Positions 7,533 to 15,953 of a DNA stretch of 64,000 nt are shown here, piece by piece. The stretch is from NCBI RefSeq assembly GCF_014646055.1, contig NZ_BMMS01000030.1, positions 1 through 64,000 of the forward strand, written 5' to 3'. Position numbers and translations under genes: made by a program. The stretch comes from Wenjunlia tyrosinilytica (GTDB lineage: Bacteria; Actinomycetota; Actinomycetes; Streptomycetales; Streptomycetaceae). Every line of letters starts with the position of its first letter. The first letter of the stretch is position 1. The notes beneath the pieces are model-generated. The model did not search any database. It was not told the DNA's origin and worked only from the letters and a program-made list of their open reading frames with translations.

Positions 7533-10500
7533 TCAGGCGCCGGGGGCAAGGAATCCGGAATCGGCGAAATACTGGAAGTAGCGTTCAAGCACGGAACCGT
7601 CCACCTTTGGACACTCGATGCCTGACCCGCCGAGCCCGCGAATGGTCGCGCTCCGGTCGAACCGGAAGTCCCCCATGAGCTCTCCTGCCGCCCCGTCGGC
7701 GATGAGCAGTGCGACGTGGTGCAGCGAGCTGTCCTCCGTTGCGGTCGCCACCGCGTGTGCCTGCTGTAGCCTTCTCGCCCACTCCCGCTGGGGCACGGCG
7801 TCGATCCGATGACCGAGCGATTTGAGGTGGTCCACTATGACGTCGACTCGTGTCGGCTCGGGGTTGGTGAGGTTGTAGGCGGCACCGTTCGGCTCCGCGC
7901 CGAGCCCGAGATGCACGACCGCCCTGGCGACGTAGTCGACGGGCACGAGATCGACGCTGGTCACCGAGCCGGGGCCGCCATCAGGAATCGGCATGGCACC
8001 GAGCTCGATGCCGGCCCTGACGTAGTGCCAGAACGCGTCATCCGCTCCGACCACTCCCGTGCCGGTGGCCCCGCTGATGCGGCCCGGACGGTAGACGGCT
8101 GTGGGAACTCCCCGCCGCCCGGCGGCCCGTACGAGTTCCTCGGCCGTCCACTTGCTGCGTACGTACCCGTTGGACGGCACCAGTTCCGGCGCGACTCTGC
8201 GATCCTCGAGCAGGAGCTCCGGGTTGTCGGCAGCGGACACCAGAACGCTGATGGTGGAGATGTGGTGCACGGGCTTCACCCGGTGTGTGGTGGCCAGCCT
8301 GAGGATCTCATGGGTTCCCCCCACATTGGCCGCCTTGACCCGGCTGTAGGGATCGGCCAGGTTCACCCGTGCCCCGTTGTGGTAGATGACGTCCACCTGC
8401 TTGGCCAGTGCGTCGAATCCGTCGGTACGCAGGCCGAGCAGAGGCTTCTCCAGATCCCCCGCGAGCACGGTGACGCGCGTGCCCACTGCCTGGTCCGAGA
8501 GCCGGTACTTCGCCAGGGTCCGACGAAGCCGCGACTGCGCCTCGTCCCCGTCCGCGGCCCGTACCAGGCACACCACCTCCGCCTGCGTCCGGCGCACGAG
8601 CTCATCGAGCAGGAACGCGCCCAGGAAGCCGGTCGCACCTGTGAGCAGGACGCACCCGGGTTCGCTGTTGCGCAGGGGTTCCGACGGCTTGGCGTTCGCG
8701 GCGGTGATCGATGGATCCAACACGGCCTCGGTGGCCAGGTCAGCCGCTTCGGCCGGGCCGTCGCCGTTCGCTTCCGCCGCCAGCGCGGCACGTACGACTC
8801 CCGAAACCGTGGGTGCCTCCAAGAACGCGTGGAGCGGCAGTTGAGCACCCAGAACCGGGCGGATCCGGTCCACCAGGCGCAGCGCCAGCAGCGAGTGCCC
8901 GCCCAGATCGAAGAAGCTGTCGTCAACGCCCACCCGGGGCACGCCGAGCACATCGGCGAAGATCGCGCAAAGGAGCTCTTCGCGTGGCGTCCGCGGGTCT
9001 CGGCCGGTTGCCGCCGCCCGGAAGTCGGGCGACGGCAACCCCTTGCGGTTCAGTTTGCCGTTGCCGGTCAGCGGCAGGGCGTCCATCATCACGAAGGCGC
9101 TCGGCACCATGTAGTCGGGCAGGCTGTCGGCGGCATGCTGTCGCAGGGCGGCCGCGGGTACACCGCGGCCGTCGGGGACCGCATACGCCACAAGGCGCCT
9201 GTCCCCGGGATGGTCCTCCCGCAGGATCACCGCCACTTGGCCGACGCCCGGGTGGGTTTGCAGCACTGCCTCGATCTCACCGAGTTCGACGCGGAACCCA
9301 CGGAGCTTGACCTGGTCGTCGACGCGGCCGATGATCATCAAGGTGCCATCGCTGTTCCACTTGGCCAGGTCCCCGCTGCGGTACATCCGAGAGCCGGACG
9401 GGCCGAACGGGTCGTCAAGGAACCGTTCCGCGGTCAGTCCCGGCTGGTTCACGTAGCCGTCAGCGAGGCCGGCACCGCAGATGTAGAGCTCGCCCACCCT
9501 GCCGGGGGGCAGCAGACGCCGGTCGGAGTCGAGGACGTAGAACCGGGTGTTCCATGACGCGCGTCCGATCGTCACGGGCCCGGCTGGGACGCGGTCGCCG
9601 GGCGCGATCCGGAACTCGGCGCATCCGACCGTGGTTTCCGTGGGGCCGTATTCGTTGACGACCGTGGTAGCGGGATGGGCCCTGCGCCACTGGTCCAGCA
9701 CATCACCCACCAGCATCTCGCCCCCCAGCACCAGCTCCCCGGTGGGCGAGAAGTGGTCGGGCAGGGCGCTGAGCACCGGCAGATGGCTGGGCGTTGCCTT
9801 GACGAACGTGGGCGGGTGGCGGCGTACCGCGGCAGCTGCGCGAGAACCGTCGTCGCTGAGGCCCGCCAGCACGACCTTGCCGCCGCAGATGAGCGGCACA
9901 AAGAGCCCGGTCGCCGTCAGGTCGAACGACAGCGGCGAATGCAGCAACGCGGTGCCGGCGGCACTGGGGTAGGCGTGCTGGGCCCATGACAGATAGTTCG
10001 TCAGCGCCCGATGCCCGATCACCACACCCTTGGGCCGGCCTGTCGAGCCGGAGGTGTAGATCACAAGAGCCGGGCTGTCCATGGTGAGCGGCCGGATCCG
10101 CTCGGCATCGCGCGGGTCGGCCGCGGAAGAGCCGGTCACCTCTTCCACCGTCCTGGCGTCATCGACGATCAGCACGGCTGCGGATGCGGGGAGCCTGTCG
10201 ACCAGCGCCGACGTGGTGAGCACACACGCCGCGTCGGCCTGCTCCACCATATGGGCGATCCGTCGTGCGGGGTGTTCCACGTCGATCGGCAGATATGCCG
10301 CCCCGGCCTTGAGTACGGCGAGCACCGCCACGACCATGTCCACCGAACGCGGCAGCGCGACCACCACCACCTGTCCGGAACCGATGGACCGCGAGATCAG
10401 CAGACGCGCCAGCCGGTTCGCCCGGGCGTTCAGCTCCGCATAGCTGATCTCGGAGTCCTCGTGTACGAGCGCCGTGTCCTGGGGCGTCTGCCCGGCCTGC

Positions 10501-11897
10501 ATCTCGAACAGCGCGGGCACAGGCTTGTCCGGCACCTCGTGGGCGGTGTCGTTCCACTCGATCAGCAGTCGGTCCCGCTCCTGCGGTTCCAGAATGTCGA
10601 ACTCGCCGATGCGGTGATACGGATCCGCGGTGGTGATCTTCTCCAGCAGTCCGGTGAGTCGTCGATGGTGCATAGCGACATCGCCGCTGGTGTAGAGCTC
10701 CGAATTCGCGTTGAAGTCGATGCGGATGCCACCGGACGCAGAATCCTCGTAGACGGCGACGGACAGGTCGTTGACCGGGCCCGTCGTCAGTGGTCGAAGC
10801 TCGGACCGGAGTCCGGCGAAAGCCGGTGGCTGAAAGAAGGATATGTAGTTGACCGATACACCGAAAGGACTCTCTTCGGCGTGCAGTTCGAGGTCGAGCC
10901 GCATGTCCTCATACCGGTACCGCTGATGCCGCAGGGCCTGCCTGACCTCCTCCGAGGTCTGATTCAGCAGTTCGGAGAGCGTCATGTCCCGATTTACCGT
11001 CAAACGTAACGGCAGGAGGTTCACCATCATGCCGGGGGTGATACTCGCCGCGGGGCTCTTGCGGTTCGCGGCGGGGAACTCCAGGACGATATCCGTCGCC
11101 CCTGTCATTCGATGCAGGTAGGCCGCGGTCGCGGCGAGGAAGATGTTCGACAGCCGGGCTCCTGTGCGTTGCGCCATGTCGCGCAGGTTGTCCACGGTTG
11201 AGGGCGGAAGGTACCGCGTCCGGCGCACGAACGTCCTGGACGTCGCAGCCGCCCGACCTGCCAGACTGGTGGGCTCGGGTCGGTCGGCCAGGCGCTCCGT
11301 CCAGTATCGGCGGTCCTGGAGGAACTGCTCCGACGCACGGTAGCCCTCTTCTTCGTCGAGCAGCCGGCGAAGTGGGCCGAAGGGATTCGCGGTGCAGGGC
11401 CGGCCCTCGACCAGGGAGCCGTAGACATCCGTCATCCGCCAGGTGATGAGGGCGCTGGCGAAGGCGTCCAACAGGATGTGATGGATCCGGACGTACCAGT
11501 AGAACCGCTCGGGTCCCACCTTGAAAACGGCCGTGGTGAACAGCTCATCACTGTGCAGATCGGCCGGTGTGGCCAGATCGTTCTTCATCCATCGCTCGGC
11601 CGCCTCATGCGGGACGGTCGTCTCACTCACGTCGATGACGGGCAAGAGGACATCGGCGCGGGGTCGTACGATCTGCTTCGGTCCCGGCCCGTCCATGACG
11701 AAGCGGAGCCGAAGCGCATCGACCTCCGCAACCACTTTCCGCAGCGCCGCCTGGAACAGATCCAGGTCCAGTGAGCCGTTTATCTCGACGTAGTGGCTGA
11801 CGTTGAATACTGGATTATCGGGGTCGAACTGCTGCGCCAACCAGATTCCGAGCTGGCCGGGCAATAAAGGTAAGCGGGTATCCTGGCGCTCAGACAC
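7533..11897 (-). CDS. Single-module NRPS: C-A-T-reductase, predicted Asn-specific
   Basis: 1454 residues from GTG 11897 (GGGAG ten bases upstream; upstream in-frame ATGs at 11936 and 11942 are alternatives). Domains: condensation about 10-430 with HHILLDA near 139, the usual final Gly replaced by Ala; adenylation about 450-960 with YTSGSTGRPKGV near 615 and TGNGKLNRK near 945; carrier domain with LGGHSLLAL near 998; terminal reductase about 1085-1454 with TGATGFLGAFLLDEL and the Y-x3-K pair in YVRSK. Aligning the pocket by eye to GrsA gives D-L-T-K-V-G-E-V-G-K, an Asn-type code. With no upstream carrier, the condensation domain probably takes an acyl-CoA. NADPH-dependent reductive release would give an N-acyl asparaginal or asparaginol. 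Codons 9 and 11 are TTA, suggesting bldA-dependent translation. Confidence 0.9.
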   Translation of the reverse strand: MSERQDTRLPLLPGQLGIWLAQQFDPDNPVFNVSHYVEINGSLDLDLFQAALRKVVAEVDALRLRFVMDGPGPKQIVRPRADVLLPVIDVSETTVPHEAAERWMKNDLATPADLHSDELFTTAVFKVGPERFYWYVRIHHILLDAFASALITWRMTDVYGSLVEGRPCTANPFGPLRRLLDEEEGYRASEQFLQDRRYWTERLADRPEPTSLAGRAAATSRTFVRRTRYLPPSTVDNLRDMAQRTGARLSNIFLAATAAYLHRMTGATDIVLEFPAANRKSPAASITPGMMVNLLPLRLTVNRDMTLSELLNQTSEEVRQALRHQRYRYEDMRLDLELHAEESPFGVSVNYISFFQPPAFAGLRSELRPLTTGPVNDLSVAVYEDSASGGIRIDFNANSELYTSGDVAMHHRRLTGLLEKITTADPYHRIGEFDILEPQERDRLLIEWNDTAHEVPDKPVPALFEMQAGQTPQDTALVHEDSEISYAELNARANRLARLLISRSIGSGQVVVVALPRSVDMVVAVLAVLKAGAAYLPIDVEHPARRIAHMVEQADAACVLTTSALVDRLPASAAVLIVDDARTVEEVTGSSAADPRDAERIRPLTMDSPALVIYTSGSTGRPKGVVIGHRALTNYLSWAQHAYPSAAGTALLHSPLSFDLTATGLFVPLICGGKVVLAGLSDDGSRAAAAVRRHPPTFVKATPSHLPVLSALPDHFSPTGELVLGGEMLVGDVLDQWRRAHPATTVVNEYGPTETTVGCAEFRIAPGDRVPAGPVTIGRASWNTRFYVLDSDRRLLPPGRVGELYICGAGLADGYVNQPGLTAERFLDDPFGPSGSRMYRSGDLAKWNSDGTLMIIGRVDDQVKLRGFRVELGEIEAVLQTHPGVGQVAVILREDHPGDRRLVAYAVPDGRGVPAAALRQHAADSLPDYMVPSAFVMMDALPLTGNGKLNRKGLPSPDFRAAATGRDPRTPREELLCAIFADVLGVPRVGVDDSFFDLGGHSLLALRLVDRIRPVLGAQLPLHAFLEAPTVSGVVRAALAAEANGDGPAEAADLATEAVLDPSITAANAKPSEPLRNSEPGCVLLTGATGFLGAFLLDELVRRTQAEVVCLVRAADGDEAQSRLRRTLAKYRLSDQAVGTRVTVLAGDLEKPLLGLRTDGFDALAKQVDVIYHNGARVNLADPYSRVKAANVGGTHEILRLATTHRVKPVHHISTISVLVSAADNPELLLEDRRVAPELVPSNGYVRSKWTAEELVRAAGRRGVPTAVYRPGRISGATGTGVVGADDAFWHYVRAGIELGAMPIPDGGPGSVTSVDLVPVDYVARAVVHLGLGAEPNGAAYNLTNPEPTRVDVIVDHLKSLGHRIDAVPQREWARRLQQAHAVATATEDSSLHHVALLIADGAAGELMGDFRFDRSATIRGLGGSGIECPKVDGSVLERYFQYFADSGFLAPGA

Positions 11898-12022
11898 GTG
11901 AATTTTGCTCCCAATCGCGGATTCGCCAAGGTTCATAAACATGCTCAGAAGTCGGCATGTCTCTCGTGAAGGCATCCCCATAAGATCAGAGCCGCGTGCG
12001 AGCATGCAACTTTATGCAGCCC

Positions 12023-12040
12023 ATGTGGTCCAGACCACAT
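12023..12040. promoter_or_regulatory. GntR-type (DasR-like) palindrome upstream of the NRPS
   Basis: ATGTGGTCCAGACCACAT is a perfect dyad with 8-base arms around CA, 126-143 bases upstream of the NRPS start. The core TGGTC-N2-GACCA is that of HutC/GntR-family sites and matches the DasR-responsive element consensus core. A plausible leftward promoter (TTGCAT, 18 bases, TCTTAT) lies just downstream. Dyad seen directly; regulator assignment inferred. Confidence 0.55.
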
Positions 12041-12756
12041 CACCGGACCTCAAGATCGCGCCAGCTTTCGCCCATGTCAGAGGTGGGCGGGCCGGGCCGA
12101 GAGTCGTCCCGTGGGAGGCCGTGTCCAGAGTGTGACGCGGATAGATATGGCATAAGCCATATACTTCTTCGCCGGGTTTTGGCCGGCCACCGTTCGCGTG
12201 CCGGGCCCGGCGCGCGCTTTTGGTGGTTGTGCCACCCTTTCGGCGAAGTGCGAGGACGTCCTCGTCCGTCGGCGCGATATCGAAGTCGCCGAGAACGCAT
12301 CCCCGCGCCGCTCGGGCGCGGCGCCTGCGGGGCTCTGCCTGCGGATGGTTCGCCTGCCGAGTCAATGCCGCCGACCGCGAAGCGCGCCCGCCCTCCGGTG
12401 CGGGCGCCTGCCCCCAAACGCGTCTCCCACCTCCAGCGCTGAATCCGCGCGGCAGCCGTCGGGGAAGACTGCGACAGCGGTGGGACCGTCTCCCACCGCG
12501 CAGCCGCCCGTCGACGACGCCATCCTGATCGGCATCGAGCGCAACGGAGGGACCGGCACCGGCGCGGGCCTGCGGATGCGTGCCGACGCCGTGGACCTCA
12601 CTGCCTGTGCGACCCGGGCCGGGCGCCTCCTGGACCTCGACAACCCGGCAGCTGCCGATCAACCACGCCCAGGACGAAGAGGAAGACCTCCCCCGGACCG
12701 ACCGGCTTCGCCTGCACCCCGCTCGACAAGACCGACCTCGCCGCCGAGAGCAGCAA
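12041..12756. other. Gene-poor region with one short palindrome
   Basis: No open frame here has convincing coding character. It contains the AT-rich dyad ATATGGC-ATAA-GCCATAT at 12145-12162. A + strand stretch about 12460-12640 has fairly protein-like composition (DDAILIGIERNGGTGTG) but no clear start or family, so it may be a gene remnant. Confidence 0.4.
12145..12162. promoter_or_regulatory. Perfect 7-bp-arm palindrome, possible operator
   Basis: ATATGGC and GCCATAT flank ATAA. It stands out as AT-rich in very GC-rich DNA, about 250 bases upstream of the NRPS start. No regulator can be named. Confidence 0.3.
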
Positions 12757-12789
12757 GGGCCTGTCCGGCGGATCCTGCCGGACAGGCCC
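12757..12789 (-). terminator. Hairpin terminator after DUF1062 gene
   Basis: Thirteen-base perfect arms (GGGCCTGTCCGGC and its complement) around a 7-base loop, 18 bases past the stop of the leftward DUF1062 gene. The flanking GAGCA/TGCTC extends the stem with mismatches. Confidence 0.8.
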
Positions 12790-12806
12790 CTGCTCCCGGG
12801 GAGGGC

Positions 12807-13355
12807 TCAGCGCTTGAGCGTGAAGGTGAAGTCGCCTGAGAGCTTGCCGCTCAGCCGGACTGCCGAAACGAGCTTCCCCTCCGTGACCAGTCTGTCGACC
12901 TCGGCCCGCGAAAGACCGCAACCTTCAGCGATCAGTCGCACCGGCCGGACAGGGATCCGCGCCGCGAAGCGGACCGAGACGTCGATCACCTCACGGTCCA
13001 GGTGATCCGATCCGCCGGTGTCGAGGCGCCAGGCGTCGTCCCAGTCGAGGGCGATGCGATTACGGCGCTGCACGACCGGATCCTGGAGCAACTCACCTGT
13101 CAGGCCAGGGTCGTTGTCATGCAGCCGGTCCAGCAGCTCAGGTCGTACGGAGCGCACGTTCATCCGCTCCAGGACCGTGAGCTTTGCGGTCTCCCCGCAA
13201 GCGGTACAGAGCGCGAGGAGCCAGGCGTCGATGAGCTTGTGGTTGGCGTTGACGCGAAATCTGCCGCTCGCCCGGAAGCGCTCGGACGCGCACGCGTGGC
13301 AACGGCGGAGAACCAGCGGCAGGCAGGTGGGCACGACCACCCAGTTTTTGAGCAC
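12807..13355 (-). CDS. DUF1062 domain protein
   Basis: 182 residues, covering the whole family length. Near the N-terminus it has NWVVVPTCLPLVLRRCHACA and, around 50-55, LCTACGE; these paired CxxC motifs probably bind zinc. It continues with KLTVLERMNVRSVRPELLDR and ends RLSGKLSGDFTFTLKR, all typical of actinobacterial DUF1062 proteins. The function of the family is unknown; the C-terminal part (GLSRAEVDRLVTEGKL) resembles an RNA-binding S4-like helix, which is a loose impression. The start is GTG 13355 with no clear ribosome site, so translation may be leaderless. It stands alone, with its own terminator. Confidence 0.8.
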   Translation of the reverse strand: MLKNWVVVPTCLPLVLRRCHACASERFRASGRFRVNANHKLIDAWLLALCTACGETAKLTVLERMNVRSVRPELLDRLHDNDPGLTGELLQDPVVQRRNRIALDWDDAWRLDTGGSDHLDREVIDVSVRFAARIPVRPVRLIAEGCGLSRAEVDRLVTEGKLVSAVRLSGKLSGDFTFTLKR

Positions 13356-13724
13356 AGAAGTACACCGGTTTCAGTGAGAAGTCCGCAGCAAGAAGCAGCG
13401 CGGCGCGCATGCGCGCCGCGCGACGAATCAGCGCTCGGGAGGTCTCACAGGGTGTACAACGGCACGTCCTTGACTGGAGGACTTGGTTCGGCAGCACGGT
13501 AATGGCGCACAGCGGCGCTGTTCCACTGGTTTTCGAGCACCTCGACCGCCGGGTTCCATCCGGCGCGGTTCCGGGTGGAGGCCGAGGCCGGTTCTCCGGC
13601 GGTTGCGGCGCGTCGGCCTGACGGGGCTTCGGGGTCGGTGCACGGCACCCGGGAGCGCGGGGGAGAGGGTGGCCTCGTCTGCCGGCGCCTCGGGGTGCCG
13701 TGCTTGCGGTGGACTCGCCCGCTT
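13356..13724. other. Intergenic region, no gene seen
   Basis: High-GC spacer downstream of the small exported peptide gene and upstream of the DUF1062 gene, both leftward. Open frames here are Arg/Pro/Ala-rich and lack starts with ribosome sites. It contains GGCGCGCATGCGCGCC-like self-complementary sequence near 13400, but I see no other structure. Confidence 0.4.
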
Positions 13725-13952
13725 TCAGTCGCGCTTCGGCATGGGGGCGTTTCCGGCTTCCTTCATGCGCTCGGGCGTCCAATAGTCCAGGACCTTGTCC
13801 GGGTCCTGCCGTACATCGTTCATCGTGGTCCCCGAGTCCGGCTGCGGCTCGGGTTCCGGGTCGGTGGCCGCGGTACGCCGGGCGGCCATCGCCGCCACAG
13901 CGGAGACGAGGGCGGCGGCCGCTGCCCAGCGGGTCGGACTACTGCGACGCAT
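13725..13952 (-). CDS. Small exported protein carrying a YWTPERM motif
   Basis: 75 residues; ATG 13952 follows AAGGAG at a spacing of seven. It has a signal-peptide-like N-terminus (MRRSSPTRWAAAAALVSAVA), an acidic Pro-rich linker, and then DKVLDYWTPERMKEAGNAP before the stop. The same YWTPERM motif occurs in the propeptide of the trypsin-like protease encoded 30 bases upstream in the same direction (ALARYWTPERMAKAVPLDN). It is thus either a free-standing copy of a protease pro-region, perhaps acting in trans as inhibitor or folding aid, or the surviving front of a truncated protease paralogue. The good ribosome site favours expression. Confidence 0.6.
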   Translation of the reverse strand: MRRSSPTRWAAAAALVSAVAAMAARRTAATDPEPEPQPDSGTTMNDVRQDPDKVLDYWTPERMKEAGNAPMPKRD

Positions 13953-13982
13953 GAGCTGTCTCCTTCTCCGGTGTCCGGTCTG

Positions 13983-15005
13983 TCAGGTGACGCCGCCCTG
14001 GGCGTCGTACATCGCTTTGACCGCGTCATCGAAGTAGGCGGCCTCGTTCCAGCCGCCCGAGGTGACGGTGCTCATCACTCCGTTGACGGATCCGAGACCG
14101 TTGGAGTCGTTGAAAGTACGCAGCCACGGCCCACCGCTGGAGCCGCCGCCGAAGTTGCACTGAAGCTCGAGGCCGCCGTCACTGGCTGCCCGTGTCGTAC
14201 CGATGCACGCCCACTGGATCTCCCCGCCGCCGAAGTTCCCGGGGTAGGCCAGGATGGTGATGGGCTGCGTGCGCGAGAAGTTCCAGCTCATCCCGTGACC
14301 GCCCGTGACATTGACGAGCTTGTTCCCGTTGAGCGGCCAGGTGGTCACCATGGCCACGTCCCGCCTGAGGTCGCTGCTGTTGATCCAGGCGTTGAACGTG
14401 CGCAGCTGCTTGGCGGCGAAGGTGCCGAATGGACGGGCCCCGGAACGGTAACGCGGCACATAGACCCAGTTTGTCATCCACGTGCCGCCTCTGCCGCCGT
14501 GTACGCAGTGCCCGGCCGTGACCACCATCTGCTTTGAGTCACTGTTGAGAGCACTCGCCGAACAGGTGTAGGTGCCGCCGTTGCTGGGGTTGGTGAAGAA
14601 CACCTTGCCCACCGCGGCGGATTCATTGATGAGCGGCGCCACGGTGTGGGAGCGGGCGGGGGCGGCCGGGATCATTCCCGGCTTCCCGGTGGGTCCGGCC
14701 TTCTTGGCGGCGTTCGGCCGCGACGGGGCGGCCAGGTTGTCGAGCGGGACGGCCTTCGCCATCCGCTCCGGCGTCCAGTAGCGCGCCAGCGCGGCGGCGT
14801 CCTGCGCGGAGTCGACCGGTGCCCCGCTCGACAGCCGCGCGGTGTGAACGCTGGTCGCGCCGTTCCCGGCGGTGGTGAGAGCACCGGTGATGGGGCCGGT
14901 TTTGGTTTCGGCCGGGGCGGGCGCCGCCTCGGCCGTTCCCGCGCCGATCAGTGCCAGTACGGTGGCCGCGGCCAGCGGGAGTATCGCGTATCTGAGACTG
15001 CGCAC
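13983..15005 (-). CDS. Secreted trypsin-like serine protease (V8/S1B-like)
   Basis: 340 residues from GTG 15005, with AAGGAG seven bases upstream. A Sec signal peptide (LRYAILPLAAATVLALIGAG, then AEAAPA) is followed by a pro-region with ARYWTPERM near 80-88 and the protease domain from about 125. The triad is visible: His in VTAGHCVHGG near 165, Asp in RRDVAMVTTW near 215, and Ser in GGGSSGGPWL near 290. It would act outside the cell on protein substrates. Several Cys residues suggest disulfides. An AT-richer spacer of about 950 bases lies upstream, and the small YWTPERM peptide gene follows, probably co-transcribed. Cleavage specificity cannot be read. Confidence 0.9.
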   Translation of the reverse strand: MRSLRYAILPLAAATVLALIGAGTAEAAPAPAETKTGPITGALTTAGNGATSVHTARLSSGAPVDSAQDAAALARYWTPERMAKAVPLDNLAAPSRPNAAKKAGPTGKPGMIPAAPARSHTVAPLINESAAVGKVFFTNPSNGGTYTCSASALNSDSKQMVVTAGHCVHGGRGGTWMTNWVYVPRYRSGARPFGTFAAKQLRTFNAWINSSDLRRDVAMVTTWPLNGNKLVNVTGGHGMSWNFSRTQPITILAYPGNFGGGEIQWACIGTTRAASDGGLELQCNFGGGSSGGPWLRTFNDSNGLGSVNGVMSTVTSGGWNEAAYFDDAVKAMYDAQGGVT

Positions 15006-15953
15006 GAACTTCTCCTTCGATTGCTCTTGGAGTGCATATTTCTGATGGCATGGCCGATCAGTGTGCGGAGCACAGCGAACCTAGGCGTGGCGGGAACGTG
15101 CGAAACAGCATCAGATCAGCCGCTCTGTTTTTCGCTTTGGGGAGCCCTTCTTTTCGGCCGGTCCGGATTACCGCTTGTTTTCACGGGTCGCTGTGTCATG
15201 GGCACGGTCGTGGCGTCAGTCGCGTCTTCTCTCGGATGAGCGGGCAGGCGGAGGGCCCCGAGGCGCACCCCGGGCCCCGGCCGATACCGGTGAACGACAC
15301 TGCCGACGCACGTCGGGCTGCCGTGAACCGGCCGGACAAAGGGGTGCACCAGGACAGCTACGGCGGGCTTTTTGGCGCGTACATGTCCTTGGTGAAGGGA
15401 TCGGGAGGGCCGGGGGTACAGGCTTGTGCGCGGCCGCAGGACGGGGAACCAGCCGGGAGGAGGGAGCGGCGTGCGGCCTGCCCCTCCTGGCGCTTCAGCA
15501 TCGTCTTGCTATTTCTGCTGGTCAGGGACCTGTTTCTGAATGTCGATGAGCTGCCGTCCCGTCAGATACGCGCCTCCGGACTTGTGGTGGGTGCGGGTTC
15601 GGCGCAGGTATTCGCGGTGACTGGCGACGGCTTGGTGCCGACGTTGCCGACGGGAGTTGTGTGGCAGTCGTGGCGGCCCGGGACGCGAACCACCATGCCG
15701 GGCCGGCCTGCGAGGGGCGGGCGGCCAAGCTGCTCGCCCACGTGGTGCGCGGCACCCGGGTGCGCGGCGAGGCGGCGCAGGCGTCGGAGTTTGCCTGACA
15801 TCGGCAGACGCGGTTCCAGCCGGGCCCATTCCTCATGCGTCGGATCGCCCCGGCCCACGCCCGAGTCAACGATGCGAGCAGGGGCCCGTCGCTTCTGAGG
15901 GTGTCACTTGGCGGTGCCGGGCTGGTGGGGGCGCGTGTGGAGTCCGGCCCTCG
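15006..15953. other. Long intergenic region containing a possible IS remnant
   Basis: Nearly 950 bases without a confident gene. The part just upstream of the protease (15010-15200) is AT-richer and probably holds its promoter. A second AT-richer patch lies at 15500-15545. A possible transposase fragment at 15565-15858 is listed separately. The remaining frames look non-coding. Confidence 0.45.
15565..15858 (-). pseudogene. Possible IS5-type transposase N-terminal fragment
   Basis: The leftward frame opens with GDPTHEEWARLEPRLPMSGK, resembling the N-terminal (L)TDEEWARLEPLLP element of IS5-family transposases. It then loses resemblance and no catalytic DDE segment is present. If real, it is a short decayed remnant. 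No terminal inverted repeats were found. Confidence 0.35.

Noticed and set aside
7809-9557. 582-codon rightward open frame opposite the NRPS
   Set aside because: Antisense of the NRPS adenylation and reductase domains; no motif and no ribosome site.
11898-12005. Upstream NRPS start (TTG/ATG up to 12005)
   Set aside because: The extra residues do not look like a condensation-domain N-terminus, and GGGAG is positioned for GTG 11897. Kept only as an alternative.
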